DNA of 64,000 nucleotides from Tipula vernalis (GCA_958295665.1 OY282559.1:265894057-265958056), one strand, 5' to 3'. Shown: positions 43,701-55,796, numbered from the stretch's first letter. A program made the numbers and translations. Notes: generated by a model from the sequence alone, not told the origin.

Positions 43701-43864
43701 TCAATATCATTACCAAAATTGTCATTAACATTTACTTTTGAATCTACATTTACTGAATTTATGGTATTGCAAACTTGTGAATTTAAATTATTTATACTTT
43801 CAATATTATCACAAACATTTTTTTTGAAAATTGTGACAAACTTTAGAACTATGCCCAATGACAT
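40732..43864 (-). pseudogene. Gypsy pol pseudogene (PR-RT-RH-IN)
   Basis: Split over at least seven frames. The protease has L-L-D-T-G-A-K (43610). The RT has DDIAVTGSD (the F-I-D-D box, about 42880) and FCGLVNYYGRFMKN. RNase H has YSVMDKEALAIYWAVKK and FILKTDHKPLLTL. Integrase has a H2C2 finger remnant (HKSHFGIVKTKSMV), HVDFVGPF, VSDNGGQF and GQAENSV. A C-terminal SH3-like end reads IGQKVVVKDY. In the RT the frame jumps from LPRIDEV directly to ANSAYNQLEL: the segment that normally holds the motif A catalytic Asp (K-x-D-L) is missing, about 15-18 codons. Frameshifts near 43155, 42780, 42370 and 41620 confirm it is dead. Confidence 0.8.
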
Positions 43865-44558
43865 TACAATTATTACATTTTAATTTACTAAATTTGCACA
43901 TACTAAAATTATGATTTGACAATCCACATTTAAAGCATTTCCCTTTTCCTTTACTCACCGTTGATTTACTATTACTTCCCTCCTTCGGTTGAAGTTTACC
44001 AATTTGCGTAGTTGGATTTGGTCGACTTTGATTCTTATGGTTGTACACCGCACATATTTCCAATTTGTCCTTCGCCTTGGTTTCCATTTTTAATGCCACT
44101 GTGATCGCTTTATCTAATATTGATGTTTCATCCTCCTCACATATTCGATCAAAAATTTTGTTATCAACGCCCATTATGAACTGGTTCAGCAAATTGTGCG
44201 ACAGGTTATCGCCAAACTTGCAATTGACTGCTAACCCTCTTAATCTCACACAAAATGCATTAACTGTTTCACCATTTCCTTTCACCGCATTAGAAAATAA
44301 TTTTCGCTCTTTAAAAATTATTACTACCGGCGTATAATGCTGCCTTAAAATTTTGCAAATGTCGTCATACGATGTTTCTACTGTTACTAATTTTAGAACG
44401 GCAGTTACTAATAAATTAATTAGCATGTCCCTTTGTACTTCTTTGTCCACAATTTTATTACAGCTAAAATAAAACGATAATTTTTCTTCGAATATCTCCC
44501 ATTCGCCATTTCCATCGAATGGTTTTAGCTGCCCGTATTGCCCGTATTTATCCGCCAT
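43809..44558 (-). CDS. Gypsy Gag-like protein (249 aa)
   Basis: An open frame from ATG 44558. An N-terminal capsid-type region has WEIFEEKLSFYF and FKERKLFSNAVKGNGETVNA (the E-R-x-x-F-x-x-x-x-Q/G-x-x-E-S/T-V core of retrotransposon gag). Two zinc knuckles of CCHC type close the protein: CFKCGLSNHNFSMC and CNNCNVIGHSSKVC. These package element RNA. The frame overlaps the following protease frame by 56 nt in a different phase, which could be a normal programmed shift or a mutation. The downstream pol is broken, so this Gag is an orphan unless it acts in trans. Start supported by the PBS 80 bp upstream. Confidence 0.75.
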   Translation of the reverse strand: MADKYGQYGQLKPFDGNGEWEIFEEKLSFYFSCNKIVDKEVQRDMLINLLVTAVLKLVTVETSYDDICKILRQHYTPVVIIFKERKLFSNAVKGNGETVNAFCVRLRGLAVNCKFGDNLSHNLLNQFIMGVDNKIFDRICEEDETSILDKAITVALKMETKAKDKLEICAVYNHKNQSRPNPTTQIGKLQPKEGSNSKSTVSKGKGKCFKCGLSNHNFSMCKFSKLKCNNCNVIGHSSKVCHNFQKKCL

Positions 44559-44640
44559 TTTGTGATGGTTACAATTCTTTTCTTTTTTTTTATGTAAATT
44601 TACTATTTACCTCCACTAATATTTTTTATTTTATTTTTAA

Positions 44641-44652
44641 TCCTCGTCGCCA
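44641..44652 (-). promoter_or_regulatory. Gypsy primer-binding site
   Basis: Coding strand TGGCGACGAGGA directly after an LTR end (ACAAACACAGTAAA); the usual PBS string of this Gypsy group. Confidence 0.65.
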
Positions 44653-44654
44653 TT

Positions 44655-44960
44655 TACTGTGTTTGTACGGAGTGGTAACACCTTTTATTACAAATCAAAC
44701 ACATTTTTATTAAATAATCATTACTCTACATGAGTGTCTTTATTCAAAGTCATTCTCCAGCTGACTACCTTTTTCAATCTGCTTTAATTCTCATTTTATA
44801 CAACTGCTTGGTTGGCGCGTAGTATGAACATAAAGGCCGATGGTTCGATGCGCGTCGCAGGCCACGTTTTTATTACAATTATTTATTGTGGACATCGAAA
44901 CATGTTTGTACAGCAACGCACAAATGCATAATAATCTCGTAAAAACAAGAACGTCCGAGA
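44655..44960 (-). repeat. Gypsy 5' LTR (start uncertain)
   Basis: Minus strand carries TATAAAATGAG (about 44800) and AATAAAGACAC/AATAAAAATG polyadenylation-type signals upstream of the PBS. The upstream LTR boundary is not determined. Confidence 0.45.
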
Positions 44961-45139
44961 TATAGCGTACAAAGGAAGGCGTAGTTTAGTGATTGATAAA
45001 TAAAATGAATAACAACGCAAATACGTACACACAACCCGTCGACAATAATGAATGATGATGATTATGACCAGTCATAAACGATATCTCCAGATGTGATTAT
45101 GGGTCGTAAACAGAATACACAAGAATGACGATGATTTAT

Positions 45140-45290
45140 AACACACAATAAAGGAAATTTTGAGAGCAGTATCAAACTGGTATATAAACACGACCGCTAA
45201 CAAGCAGACAACAGTTGTTGGTTTACTTTAAATCGTGTAGCAAGTGAAATAAATCTGTAATAATGTAATAACCCCCACCAGTGGCAAGCG
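45140..45290 (+). promoter_or_regulatory. Second LTR-like promoter module on + strand
   Basis: TATATAAACACGACCGCTAA (45180) followed by AATAAATCTG (45251) within 75 bp, typical of U3-R-U5 spacing, opposite in orientation to the Gypsy element. No matching partner LTR seen. Confidence 0.3.
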
Positions 45291-45419
45291 GACAGATTTA
45301 AAGAAGTAAAGTAAAAGCGAATATTACAGTGTATAAAAGTAAAGTGGAATGTAGTCAAGTAAAGTAAAAGTACACAGAGTTTTTAATTGCAAAACTATAT
45401 CATTTTACCATAAAACGTT

Positions 45420-45595
45420 ATTTTTGACTTTTAAGTCACCAACCCTTTTCAATTGTAGGTGAGCATATTTGATGCCAGACTACTCTCACTTGAAGTCACC
45501 GGGTGACTGAAGTGTGACAACCATAATACCAAAATTTGATTTCGGTGAGCTGACGTCATCGGGTTACTAAAATATGAGAACCATAATAGAGGCAA
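45420..45595. repeat. Fragment related to the 757-bp MITE
   Basis: Shares ACTTGAAGTCACCG and, inverted, ATAATACCAAAATTT...GGTGAG with 27020-27080; ends GAACCATAATAGAGGC, like the MITE's CCATAATAGGGG terminus. Confidence 0.55.
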
Positions 45596-46370
45596 TAATT
45601 AGAAAGTTGACAAATAAAAAAATGTAGGAGTTTTAGATCGCAACATCTAGGCAGCCAATTAATGTCCCAAAAAGCGCTCGCGCCAAGGAATGTTTCTTTT
45701 GCTATATGATATGTGGCACCGTCCTGCTGGAACCACACATTCTGAACATCCATACCTTCCAAGTATCAAACAAAAAATTCGTAATCATATTCCGATATCC
45801 AAGTTCATTTACAGTAACAGCAATCCCAGCTTCATTTTCAAAAAAAATACGGTCCGATTAATCCACCAGCCTAAAACCCACACCAGCCAATCACTTTCTG
45901 TGAATGCATAGGTTTTTTCATTATTTCTCGTAGATTTTGTTCACCCCAGATTCGAAAATTTAATTTGTTTCCAAATCAAAAAATTTGTTAAATTTGTTAA
46001 TTTGTTCCAATTCATTGTTGGAAAAAATCGCATTTTCAAGTATTTTTTTGAATGGCCCAATTAGCGAATTGACGACGTAATCCAAAATCTGTTGGCTTTA
46101 TTTTTTGAGATATCTGAATCTTGTATGACTTCAAATGAAGATCGTTGTGCAAAATTCTGAATAAAGTCGTTTCTGGAATGTGTAATTGCTGTGAACGATG
46201 ACGAAATAACGTTTTCACGGTTTACCGAAACAGTTTCCACAAATTTCGCAACAATTTTGCGATTGGCAAAAATTGACGGACAATTTTCTCTTCCATATTC
46301 TGTACGAAATTTTCTTCCTATAAATACGCATTGTTCATTCGGATATCTCTCCATTTTTCATAACCGGAAT
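45556..46370 (-). pseudogene. Mariner-like transposase pseudogene
   Basis: Minus-strand pieces: ERYPNEQCVFIGRKF (46354); FRHRSQQLHIPETTLFRILH then HLKSYKIQISQKIKPTDFGL and RRQFANWA (46206-46040), the second HTH and linker. After a degraded gap come VWFQQDGATYHIA (second catalytic Asp, about 45730) and WDINWLPRCCDLKLLHFF (third Asp of a D-D-D type, about 45670). This matches a mariner-type group very common in insects. Frame changes, and the first catalytic Asp region (45780-46030) is unreadable, so it is dead. TIRs not identified. Confidence 0.7.
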
Positions 46371-46399
46371 TTTTCTACTTGTCAACTGTTAAATGACGT

Positions 46400-48237
46400 A
46401 TGGCACTCTCTGAGACAAAAAATATAAATCGCGGCAGATTTAAATATTAACCACAAATTGGAACACCCTTAATAACGTAAATGAGAGAAACAGAAAATGT
46501 TGATATACGTCAGAAAATTCCTCTATAATTTTCAGTAATGTCCTTATATTTATTAAGTCATTTTAGCTTAAATTCCTAATTCTGAAAGGCCAGAAGACAA
46601 CTATTTTAAAGTCTATTCAATACATGCATAAATTACAAAAAAAAAGCTGGCGTAAATTCACCTCGTGTAAATTTAGGGTGCCGTTTTTTAAAATGTGTAT
46701 TTAAATTACGGATTACCAAGGATTATCGTAGACTGGAGAGAATAAGCATGAATGAATGGCCGCGATCTAAAAGAGTTTGGGAAGTATTGGTTTAAGTCAT
46801 TGTCCAAAATAAATGGTAACCACGTCTAAGACATCAATCTTTAATATTACCAAGAAAGTTCTCGTGGATAAATCACGATTTGATTATTATTCAACCAGAA
46901 ACTACCATCATCATAAAACTACATAGTACATTAAGATTAGCAGAATTTCAGCACAAACATCGTAAAAAACCTCAAATAACAGAATCATGTAAAAGTTTTT
47001 ATTTTTTTTTTTTTTTAAATTCTCGCTTTTTCCGTTTTTTCGCGCTACATATCTGTACATAACTGGATGGCAGAATATTACGAGATGAATACGTTACATT
47101 TTCATCTTTATTTCCATAATTTTATTAGTCTGTTTATGTTTATTTTTATTATATGATTTTCATTATTTTTTTTTTTTGATGCCGTTCATATTTTTGAGTA
47201 CACATATACCCGACATATCATAATTTGCATAACGTAGGATTATAACTACATACTATAATACTATATACCGTACGATTCGGTGGTATAGAGCCAAATTGGG
47301 ATAAGGCAAAAATGAAAAAAATAAAACAGCAGAAAAATTTAAATGTGTCAATTTCGTTTTGCTGCTCAGGATGATAGAACGTAAAATTTAAAACACTGAA
47401 AATAGAAAGATAAAATGTATTAAATAGAAACCATATCAGCATCATGTCATACTTTATACTCGTATGTATGACATTTTATCGAAATACACATTGATAAAAA
47501 ACGCATTGACATGTTTTTCATGGCCTGTGCATTGTGCTTTATTCTGATTATGTTATAGAATATATCCGGAAACTAGAAACCTCTTGAACAACGTGTTGCC
47601 TCCTTTAAATTAAGAAAATAAAGTCATAACTTTATGGGTTCTAAAACAATATACAACATAGAACCCATACCTAAATCAATGGGGTCAATGTTTCGTTGAT
47701 GATACAAAGGTTGCATGTTTTACCTAAATTACATAATTTCTCCTCAATATAAGATTCACAAACAGCAGCAAGCAAAACATAAAAATAAAAATCCTAAATA
47801 AATATTTTCCTTTCTAATGAAAATGAAACAAAAGAAGAGAAAAGGAAAAATATTTATAATCCAAAATGTATACTCGTACGTGATATGTCTAAATTAAAAA
47901 GTTATTGTGTGGATTCTTAATTTGGATTAAAATAATTTTTAAAAGGAAGAAAAATCTTCCCTGTCTGATCATTTGTTAAAATTTTCATTTTCCTTATAAG
48001 AAAATAAAATTTGTTGCTAATGCTTTATTTTTTGATTACGTTTTTCTTATTTTGTATAAGAGCTGTACATAACGAGTCACCTAAATCATGCGATTGTATA
48101 GTTAGTACACCGATTGCAAAGACAAGAGTAAAGAGAATGGTTTTCATTCCAGGAAAAATCAATTCCCCAATACCCTTCATCCAATCACCCTACAAAGCAT
48201 GATTTTTTCATTCTCAACGAAAAAATTCTGTCAAATA
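46400..48237. other. No recognisable gene
   Basis: AT-rich DNA with poly-T runs (47000-47016, 47168-47178); small open frames show no family pattern. Confidence 0.45.
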
Positions 48238-48321
48238 GATATAATTTGGCTAGTTTACAATCTGAAAATAAAATTTTCATATTTCCAATGGTTCTGGTGA
48301 AAAAACCAATTTTCATGGTTG

Positions 48322-50098
48322 TATCATATATGATACATTATGCATTTATGAGTAAAAAAATCATTCATCATCAGGTAATTTACATCGCTGTCTGTCGGAT
48401 GCCCAACTACAAAAATGTGCAATATTGTCCTCTCGCACTACCTTTGGAGGTAAGTGGCTTGCGTTTGGTTTTTCTTTTTTGTCTCTATTGCAAGATTTAT
48501 ATTTATAGATGGACGGCCACGTTTTAAATTTTCGCGATTATCGTTTGCCTTACATAAACTCAGCTCGGAAATCTCAGCTCGGAAATCTGCTAAACTAAGG
48601 TGTCGTGTCCCATTTACTTTAGAAATTCTTTTTGATAGCAGCAATGAATTTACCACTGTGACATTTAACAAATGGTAAAATACTCGTATGTACCACTTCC
48701 TCGATCGCATTTTGATTTTGTGGCGACCTTTTAAGCTGTCTAACAAATCCACGCCACCCATATGTTTGTTATACTTCATGATTATTTGCGGAAAATTTAC
48801 CTGATCAAAATAATTAATTCAAAATTAGAGTAAGACATTAAGTTTGCTTATAAAATTACTAATTTACTTGAACAGTTTGTTTTTTACTACGAATGTATCG
48901 TTTCAATTTTATTGTGGGTAGTTCACCTGCAAATGTGGAGAGTAAAGTGACACATTTTGTGTCCTTCCATAAAACCAAACTTATATCATAGCCTTCAAAT
49001 GTGCCAACATTTGGGTTTGTCTTTTAGGGCCCGCTCAGTGGGTAATTTATTTGATGATAGTCTGTCGTGACGCCCTGTTCCAATTGAATGAATACCGACT
49101 TTAAGTAGTTCGATAACATGTGCTAGGCTGGTATAATAATTGTCGAAGTACACAATGTGTCGAAGTACACAATGATGATTTACGTGTCGCGGCACATCCC
49201 GTAGTAGTCTAATGACAACATTTGAAGAGCTACCTAAATTAGGAGAGAACAAATAAAACAGACCGAGAACAATTAAAAATTGTAAGTAAATCCGGAAACG
49301 CCACTAAGAACGTAAAACTTGTAGTCCCATTTCTGCGATTTCATCGGCATGTATTGCTTGAGAGAACTTCTACCTTTCGAAGAGCAGATTTGCTCATCAA
49401 TGTATATGTTTTCTTCCACCTTCCACTGGAATTTTTTTGAAATGTTTGATCAGGCCCTCCATTACTGGTCGAATTTTAAACAGCTGATCGTGATTTTCAC
49501 TTGTGCGTAGTAAACAGTTGCTATTACAATTAATATGAAGAATCTTGCGAATTTCTTCGAATTTGTTGTTTGAAAAGGTTTCTTGAATAATGGCATTTCC
49601 GACTGCACAAGTCCAGTATCGTCGCAAGCTTGTTACATGGTACATAGATTTTCCTAATTTCTTCTCATTGATAGAAAAGGATTTTTAATGTCAATTTCTG
49701 AAGCATAATAATTTGATTCTTTGACGATGCGATCTTTTAAATTAGAATCAAAAATATAATTGAATATTTGAAGAGGTGTTTCTAGTTCAAGCACTTCGGA
49801 AGGTAATGATTCATCACCCGAAAATTTGTATTTTTCTGGTGAAATATCCAAATGTTTTGTTTTCCAAATAACATTGCTGTATTTGTTTTAAGAACTTTTA
49901 CTTCACATGATTCGTTTAGTACTTTATTTTTGTTGGTTTTGTACATTTTTGTTGGTTTTGGTGAATAGCATAATTTTTGAGTTAGTATAGGTTAACTACA
50001 TATAAAGGAAAATGTTATAAAAGATAAAACGAACAAAAAACACATATAAATTAATTGTTTTGTAGTTTAAAATAGTTGTATCGCATATGATACAATAT
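48322..50098 (-). mobile_element. piggyBac-like element (inactive)
   Basis: A transposase pseudogene flanked by two copies of a subterminal repeat, TTGTATCATATATGATACAT (48322) and TTGTATCGCATATGATACAA (50070), each followed by TATGCAT. Exact ends and the TTAA duplication were not located. Confidence 0.55.
48438..49851 (-). pseudogene. piggyBac-type transposase pseudogene (DDE_Tnp_1_7)
   Basis: Order along the minus strand: TPLQIFNYIFDS (49770), YASEIDIKNPFLSMRRN, TSLRRYWTCAVGNAII, FEEIRKILHIN and HDQLFKIRPVMEGLIKHFKK (first catalytic Asp region). After a frameshift near 49415 follow IYIDEQICSSKGRSSLKQYM and WDYKFYVLSGVSGFTY, then IVYFDNYYTSLAHVIELLK (second catalytic Asp, about 49145), GTGRHDRL and, after another gap, YNKHMGGVDLLDS and RSRKWYIRVFYHLLNVTVVN. 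Motifs and order are those of piggyBac-derived transposases. Frame breaks at several points and a stop after GFTYNF show it is non-functional. The C-terminal Cys-rich domain is not seen. Confidence 0.8.
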
Positions 50099-51162
50099 GC
50101 ATTGTAGGGTACCTTAAAACCACTCCAAATATTACATAATCCCTTTCAGACAAATAACCTTGTGGATTTATATTATCAGTTCCTTTCCGTTCCTACTCGT
50201 ACCAACACAGACACATATTGTTGAAAAGAATGTTTTGTATGATATCTGAAGGCGAAAAAATACGAAAGAATAGCGAAACAAACAATAATTGTAAATTGCT
50301 ACTAAAACATTTTTGTATTTTTTTGTGTTATCTTTACTCCAGAGATGATATTTTGGGTGGATTTGGACTTTTTTGACTCCTTTGAATTTGAAAAAGTACC
50401 GAGGTACTTTCGACCCTAAAAAGTACTTTCATTAAATATAAACGAGTAGAAAGAATTCCTAGCTATCGAAAAGCATGTGGACAGCGAATTCTATAAAGCG
50501 CATTTGGATGACAATAGCTGCATTTCTTGACGCATAGTGATCCGGATCAGATCAAAATTTACATGTGAAGCAATAACAACATTTGATCCAACATTCGTTT
50601 TGGATCACAAATGATGATCTAAAAATAGTTGAACAATATTTTGTAGTTGAACAATATTTTGTAAAGACAAAGAATATAATGAATATAGTACGAGTATGAA
50701 GAGGCATTCAAAACGAAACGATACAAAAAAAATTGAATTTTGGTGTTTGTTTTACGCATTTTTGTGTCGTTTCATGAGACATGATCTGATCCGGATCAGA
50801 TCAAACGTCAAGAAATGCGGCTATTGATACGATTGAGGAAATCCATTTTAACTTTCAATTTAAATTAATATGGGAACAATTAAGATTAAAATATGGTAAT
50901 TGAATACGAGAAACGCCGCATTCGATTTGTTGACCTTCGGACTCATTGGCGACACTTTGTTCATGGGCCTTCGAACCGGATTGGCGCCCTTTTTAATAAT
51001 CTTTGAGTAAAATAAAAAATGACAAAATTTAATACATACGAGTATCAATTAACCAAATTCGTTATTTAAACTGCGATAGGGAGGAACTTGAAGTGAAAAG
51101 TTATTGAGAACTTTTGGAACAATAACTGTGAAATTTTCGAAATTTTTTGAGAAATTAACCTC

Positions 51163-51483
51163 ATGTTAAGAGGCTTTGAAAATATTAAAGCCCGAGTGAA
51201 AACTTTTAGTGACACCACTCGTGCAACGGAAATAAAAAAATGCAGAGCGCTTCTAGAAGACGGATGGGTGAAATTCCTAATGATTCCAATTGATCTGAAG
51301 CCTAGAATCAAATGGGAAAAATTACATGAAAATCATGCTTCCCAAAATAATATCTCGATGAACGATATAATACAAACTCAAAATAATTTTCTTCAAGAAC
51401 TACGAGATCGATACGCCGATCAATTCAGAGAAAATTTGGAAATTGGGCGTATAAGGAGATTCCACAAACCAATGTTAAAATAA
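51163..51483 (+). CDS. Unrecognised 106-aa open frame
   Basis: ATG 51163 to TAA. A charged, soluble-looking protein with KKCRALLEDGWVKFLMIPID and LQELRDRYADQFRENLEIGR; its composition is protein-like rather than random, and W and R are placed as in real coding sequence. A possible continuation reads out of frame through 51490-51950 (NNTYRRTRPKLQNFLTMIRI at 51830-51890) and an S/T/K/N-rich region (51988-52146), suggesting a decayed longer protein of the surrounding element. I do not recognise the family and no domain motif can be named. Confidence 0.35.
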   Translation: MLRGFENIKARVKTFSDTTRATEIKKCRALLEDGWVKFLMIPIDLKPRIKWEKLHENHASQNNISMNDIIQTQNNFLQELRDRYADQFRENLEIGRIRRFHKPMLK

Positions 51484-52189
51484 ATAACAGGATAAGTAAG
51501 ATTGTTGAAGAACAATGGTATTAATTGGAACATAAATTTATTGAATTCAATCGGTGTTATCCCAAAACAAAATCAACTCAAACGGGAGAATACGGCCAAA
51601 ATAGTAGGAGGAACTAAATTGCAACCAATTGTTCAATCACAGTAACCATTATTCCAGCGAACAGTAACCAGGATGTAAAAAATCTTTGAAAGTAAATTTG
51701 TTCGAAGAAAAACTAACCGAGTTGAACGATTCTTAAAACTTTCCCTTACATCAAGACATGTGGCGGTACAACTTAAACCTGCCAAAACGGTAATCCGTGT
51801 ATATTTATCGGCTCGACCGCACTTTTGTATAAACAATACCTACCGTCGGACTCGTCCAAAATTACAAAACTTTCTGACAATGATCCGCATCGAGATCACG
51901 GCACATCAGTTAATTATATGCTTAAGCGAAATAAGTAGTACTTCCAACTGAAACATAGTTGAACAAAAACAAAACAGTTAGGAGAAAATGAAAAACTCCA
52001 GTGATAATATTGCAAAGCGTCGAAATTTATTTAAATCTAACACAAATACAAACGATAAAATTAAAAACAAAACAGCTTTAGATAAAAATAAAACCAGTGA
52101 TAATGAAAATGGAACTAAACCCGAGAATAAAGAAAATAATAAATAAAAACTACAGGCAACGGGAATATTGATACTGGAACCGACCACAA

Positions 52190-52442
52190 TACTGCCGTGC
52201 TAAGCATATTTTCCATAACTACATTTTTGGCCAAATTGAGTTAGTGATGCCAATGGATAGCTTATAACAAACTTTATCATTAAAATTAAAAAAAAAAAAA
52301 TAATTAAAACTAAATTGAGAAACACGTGATAAGAAAAATTGTTTTCATTTTTAATACAAAATACACCGATTTCAAAACTTTAACATTAATTTTCTCAAAA
52401 TGCATTTTTTGTAGTTATGTAAAACATGCTTAGCACGGCAGA
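52190..52442. mobile_element. 253-bp MITE with AATA duplication
   Basis: Ends CTGCCGTGCTAAGCATATTT (52190) and reverse complement of AAACATGCTTAGCACGGCAG (to 52442), about 31 bp with two mismatches; AATA precedes and follows. Confidence 0.75.
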
Positions 52443-54704
52443 ATAGTGAATGTGAGATAAACAAGTGAGAGGAATAATTTAGCAGATAACAACAACCAAA
52501 ATAAAAATAGTGAAATAAGGTTAATAATAACAAGTAAATCTTCAACTGAAAATGATGACAAAGAAGGCACATCAGCGAAATCCAAAGCAAATACATCACC
52601 AACTGTTGGATCAACATTAATATCCGGAATATCTCCGGTGTTATGCGGTACATCTACGGTAGGGTAGCGAGAGGGGTACGGTAAAACCATTATTCTCACA
52701 ATATGGCAAAGTGCCTGTTTGGCCTAATCTGAATTTCTGTCTATATGTAATATCTCTTGTTTTCAAAATTCACACACGAAAGCTCAATTATTGTATTTAA
52801 ATTCCAGTTTAGGAAGGCACGTTGACTTTAAGTTTATGCCATGCTTCCTCAAAGTTTGTTCTGCCCCTGGGGGAATGAAAAGTTTTTTCAGTGAGAAATA
52901 CACATTTCCGATTCATGTTCCATGAGAAGGAGAAAAATGACGTCAAAATCTTTTCATATGAATAAAACTTTCTCACCGACCATTTTGGCGGTGAGAACAT
53001 CATAAATATGGAAATAAAATTCTATAAAAACTAAATTTGTATTTTTACCATTAAATGTGCATTGAAACTATAATATGATTCACTTTAAACTTAACTAATA
53101 AGTAAATCAATTAAAAACTATTCCGTATATTTAAGAAAAGCCTCCAAATAATTAATTTAGTTAAGTTTTAAAAATAATTTGGTAAATTTTATAATTTACT
53201 TTATATTTTGACAGCCAATGACAAAAACTGATTAACTAAATCTACTTTATCATTTATTTAGCTAATATTTAAACCAATTGTTGTATCAGCTAGCGGAAAT
53301 ATACATGAAACTCGAAAAAATATGTGTTTACAGTGTAGCTTACTATGGAAATAACTTATTCAGCGTTTTTCTCACGATTCTTTTTCATTTGGACATCGAG
53401 AATCGCTTATTGTCGTTGTGTGAAATGTTATAAATGATAAAGACTTGATGGAATCAAAATGAAAACTTTTTTTTCATTAGGTTTTTTCATAGAACGAGAA
53501 TTGACCCACAGATCAGAAAAATTGGTTCAATTTAATCCTCATGTTATAAAGAAAATAAAGAATATTTAGATTGTTCGAAAAGTTTTTTGCTCTGCGGTTA
53601 TTTTAAGAAAAAAATCAAAATAATTTGGAAAATTAAATATGTTTGGGTCCGTCCCGCCATCAGCTAGCAACTTCAATTCAATAATTCGAGATGGAAGCTT
53701 AAAACGGTTAAATGTTCTTAAGTTTATTTCAATCTTCCGGCTGGTAATTTACAATCTTTATTTCATACAAACATAGAATTCCTGAAAAATTCAAAGATGA
53801 CTGGAAAATCGCAAAATATAAAACGTCGTTACAAATTCTTAGCTGGAATTTCAACAAAACCTTAAGTTGAAATCTAAATTAAAATTTGTTGATTGAATTT
53901 TCTCAAAATAAAAAACAAAGCTTGCTTTGCCTATTTATTCCATACTATAGAGAACTGTATGTAGATCTGGCGGCAGGAAATTAAAGTTTGATAGAGGCAA
54001 ATGGGCGAAAAGTATATTTTTGTTTATTTATTAAAAACGACAATTTATATATAAAGTTTAGTTCTGTTGAATTAATAATTATTTAGCAGAATTATTTGTG
54101 GAATTTGCGGAATTTGTGGAAAACGAGTCATTACGGGTTAGCAAAACACCAGGCCTATTTTCTTTAAATTAAAAGAAACGAATGAACTTTATTGTCTTCG
54201 CCTGGTAACAACTCATTTACCGCCCTTGTGACGTAAGTAACTATTAATAGGTTAAAAAGAAAGAAATTGTAGCAAAAATTTTTTATAGAAACTCCTTTCG
54301 GTAAAAAACGATCCTTCAGTTATTTTCTTTTTGTTATTAACTCGTAATTAAATCTATGTCTTAAGCCATTTAGGTTTTTACATATTTTCATTGAAAAACA
54401 TCACAAGCAACGAAAAAATCAAACAATTAAAAATATTTTAACTATCGCTTACAAATGCGATTCGACCATTGTCGCATTAAACCTTTAATAAGACGGGTGT
54501 AGGCGAAGGAGGGGTAAAAAACAATAAAATCTTAAACCCAAACATCTCTTCTTTAAACAAGCTGAATTTTTTTTCTTTCAAGTAAAAAGTACTTTCAGGC
54601 CTGAAGAAGTACTCTCTGGTGCATGGAAAAAGTACTATCAGAAATACTCTTGTATCATCCCTGCTTTACTCTATACGTAACCCAAAGATATGAATATATA
54701 TAGT
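52443..54704. other. No recognisable gene
   Basis: A Ser/Thr-rich plus-strand stretch at 52532-52669 (SSTENDDKEGTSAKSKANTS) may belong to the same decayed protein as 51163-52146. The remainder to 54704 shows no family pattern. Confidence 0.4.
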
Positions 54705-54935
54705 ATACGATAATCATACGAAGAAAATGCCTGAATTGAAAGATACGGATAGTATAAATTGGTGATGTCTGACACGAATAGGAACTGAAAGGAACAGATA
54801 ATATAAATCCACCTTATATATGATAATCATATGAAGAAAATGCCTGAATTAAAAAGTACTGATAGTATAAATTGATGATGTCTGACACGATACGAGTAGG
54901 AACTGATAATATAAATCCACTTTAATTTGTTGTAA
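54705..54935 (+). repeat. Two-copy tandem repeat (~110 bp)
   Basis: Both units contain GAAGAAAATGCCTGAATT, AGTATAAATTG, TGATGTCTGACACGA and ATAATATAAATCCAC; the first unit has a small extra GAAAGGAACA. Confidence 0.85.
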
Positions 54936-55796
54936 CTTTGTTTACAGCACAACTGATAATAAATCTTTGTTTTGTGATAAAGTGTGCGAGGGTGGGTGTG
55001 TCGGAATATTGTTCAATGTAAGCCTAATATATTTTATTTTAGGATAGTTTCCATAATAAAAGTAAATTTTCGAAGCCTTATTTTCCCAAATGAAAATGGA
55101 AGATATACAAAATAAACATTTCATTGAATAATTATTCCACTTTATTTTATTAACCGTTTTTATTTCCGAATTGACAGATAGAAACTCATCAAATGAAACG
55201 TGTTAAGACTCAATTTAGGCAATAAGTGTTCTGTTTAATGCTGTTTGCACGAAAATGGAACGAAATGGGAAAAATGATGTCATTTCAAAATTGAAATCAT
55301 TCAAAATTGGTTTGAAACTAACGTTAAGACAGAAATACTTGGTTTAAACTAAAGCTAACTACAAACTAATTTACTGTGTCAATTATAACCAGCCCGGATT
55401 TGCAATCGGTGATAAATCAATAGAAACATTGGACCAGCTAGGATTCTTCATTGTTAACAGCAAAGGGCATTCTAAAATTTGTATTTAAACCTTTTCAAAC
55501 CAATAATTGCGAGATAAATCCTTCAGTTGTCAAAGAAGAGATAAATAATTCCATTGGAAAATGGCCAACGCTTATTCAAAATCTCTAATCGCGATCCTAC
55601 GGGTAACTCTTCTACAGCTGAAAATAGCCATACCCAAAAATGTTTTTTTTATGTAGAACTCAACTCAAATATGAAAAATTGCAATTTCAGCCAGAAATCG
55701 ATTATATTTTCCGCTCGTTGGCAAAATAATTGTACCAGATTGTACATTTATGAAGCAACTGGAAGAATCACAAAGAACTTTTTATGGGTTGGGTAT
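54936..55796. other. No recognisable gene
   Basis: AT-rich spacer; open frames here (for example 55554-55970 +) run into the tandem array and show no conserved pattern. Confidence 0.4.

Larger units (their letters stand above)
40732..44960 (-). mobile_element. Degraded Gypsy-type LTR retrotransposon
   Basis: Minus-strand gag, protease, RT, RNase H and integrase pieces in canonical Gypsy order. A primer site (TGGCGACGAGGA, 44652-44641) lies next to the end of a 5' LTR. No second LTR was found downstream of the integrase (40000-40730), so the 3' end is truncated or replaced. Confidence 0.8.
50163..54935. mobile_element. Large TIR-bounded element of unknown class
   Basis: GTGGATTTATATTATCAGTT followed by CCTTTCCGTTCCTACTCGT at 50171 is inverted against the region ending 54824 (and again 54935). 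Subterminal AGTACTTT repeats near 50395-50440 are mirrored near 54585-54650. Together these give degenerate inverted ends of roughly 280 bp. Interior has only weak coding traces and one MITE. Confidence 0.5.

Noticed and set aside
54705..54935. Possible pair of target-site duplications
   Set aside because: Units are adjacent tandem copies of ~110 bp, not flanks of an insertion.
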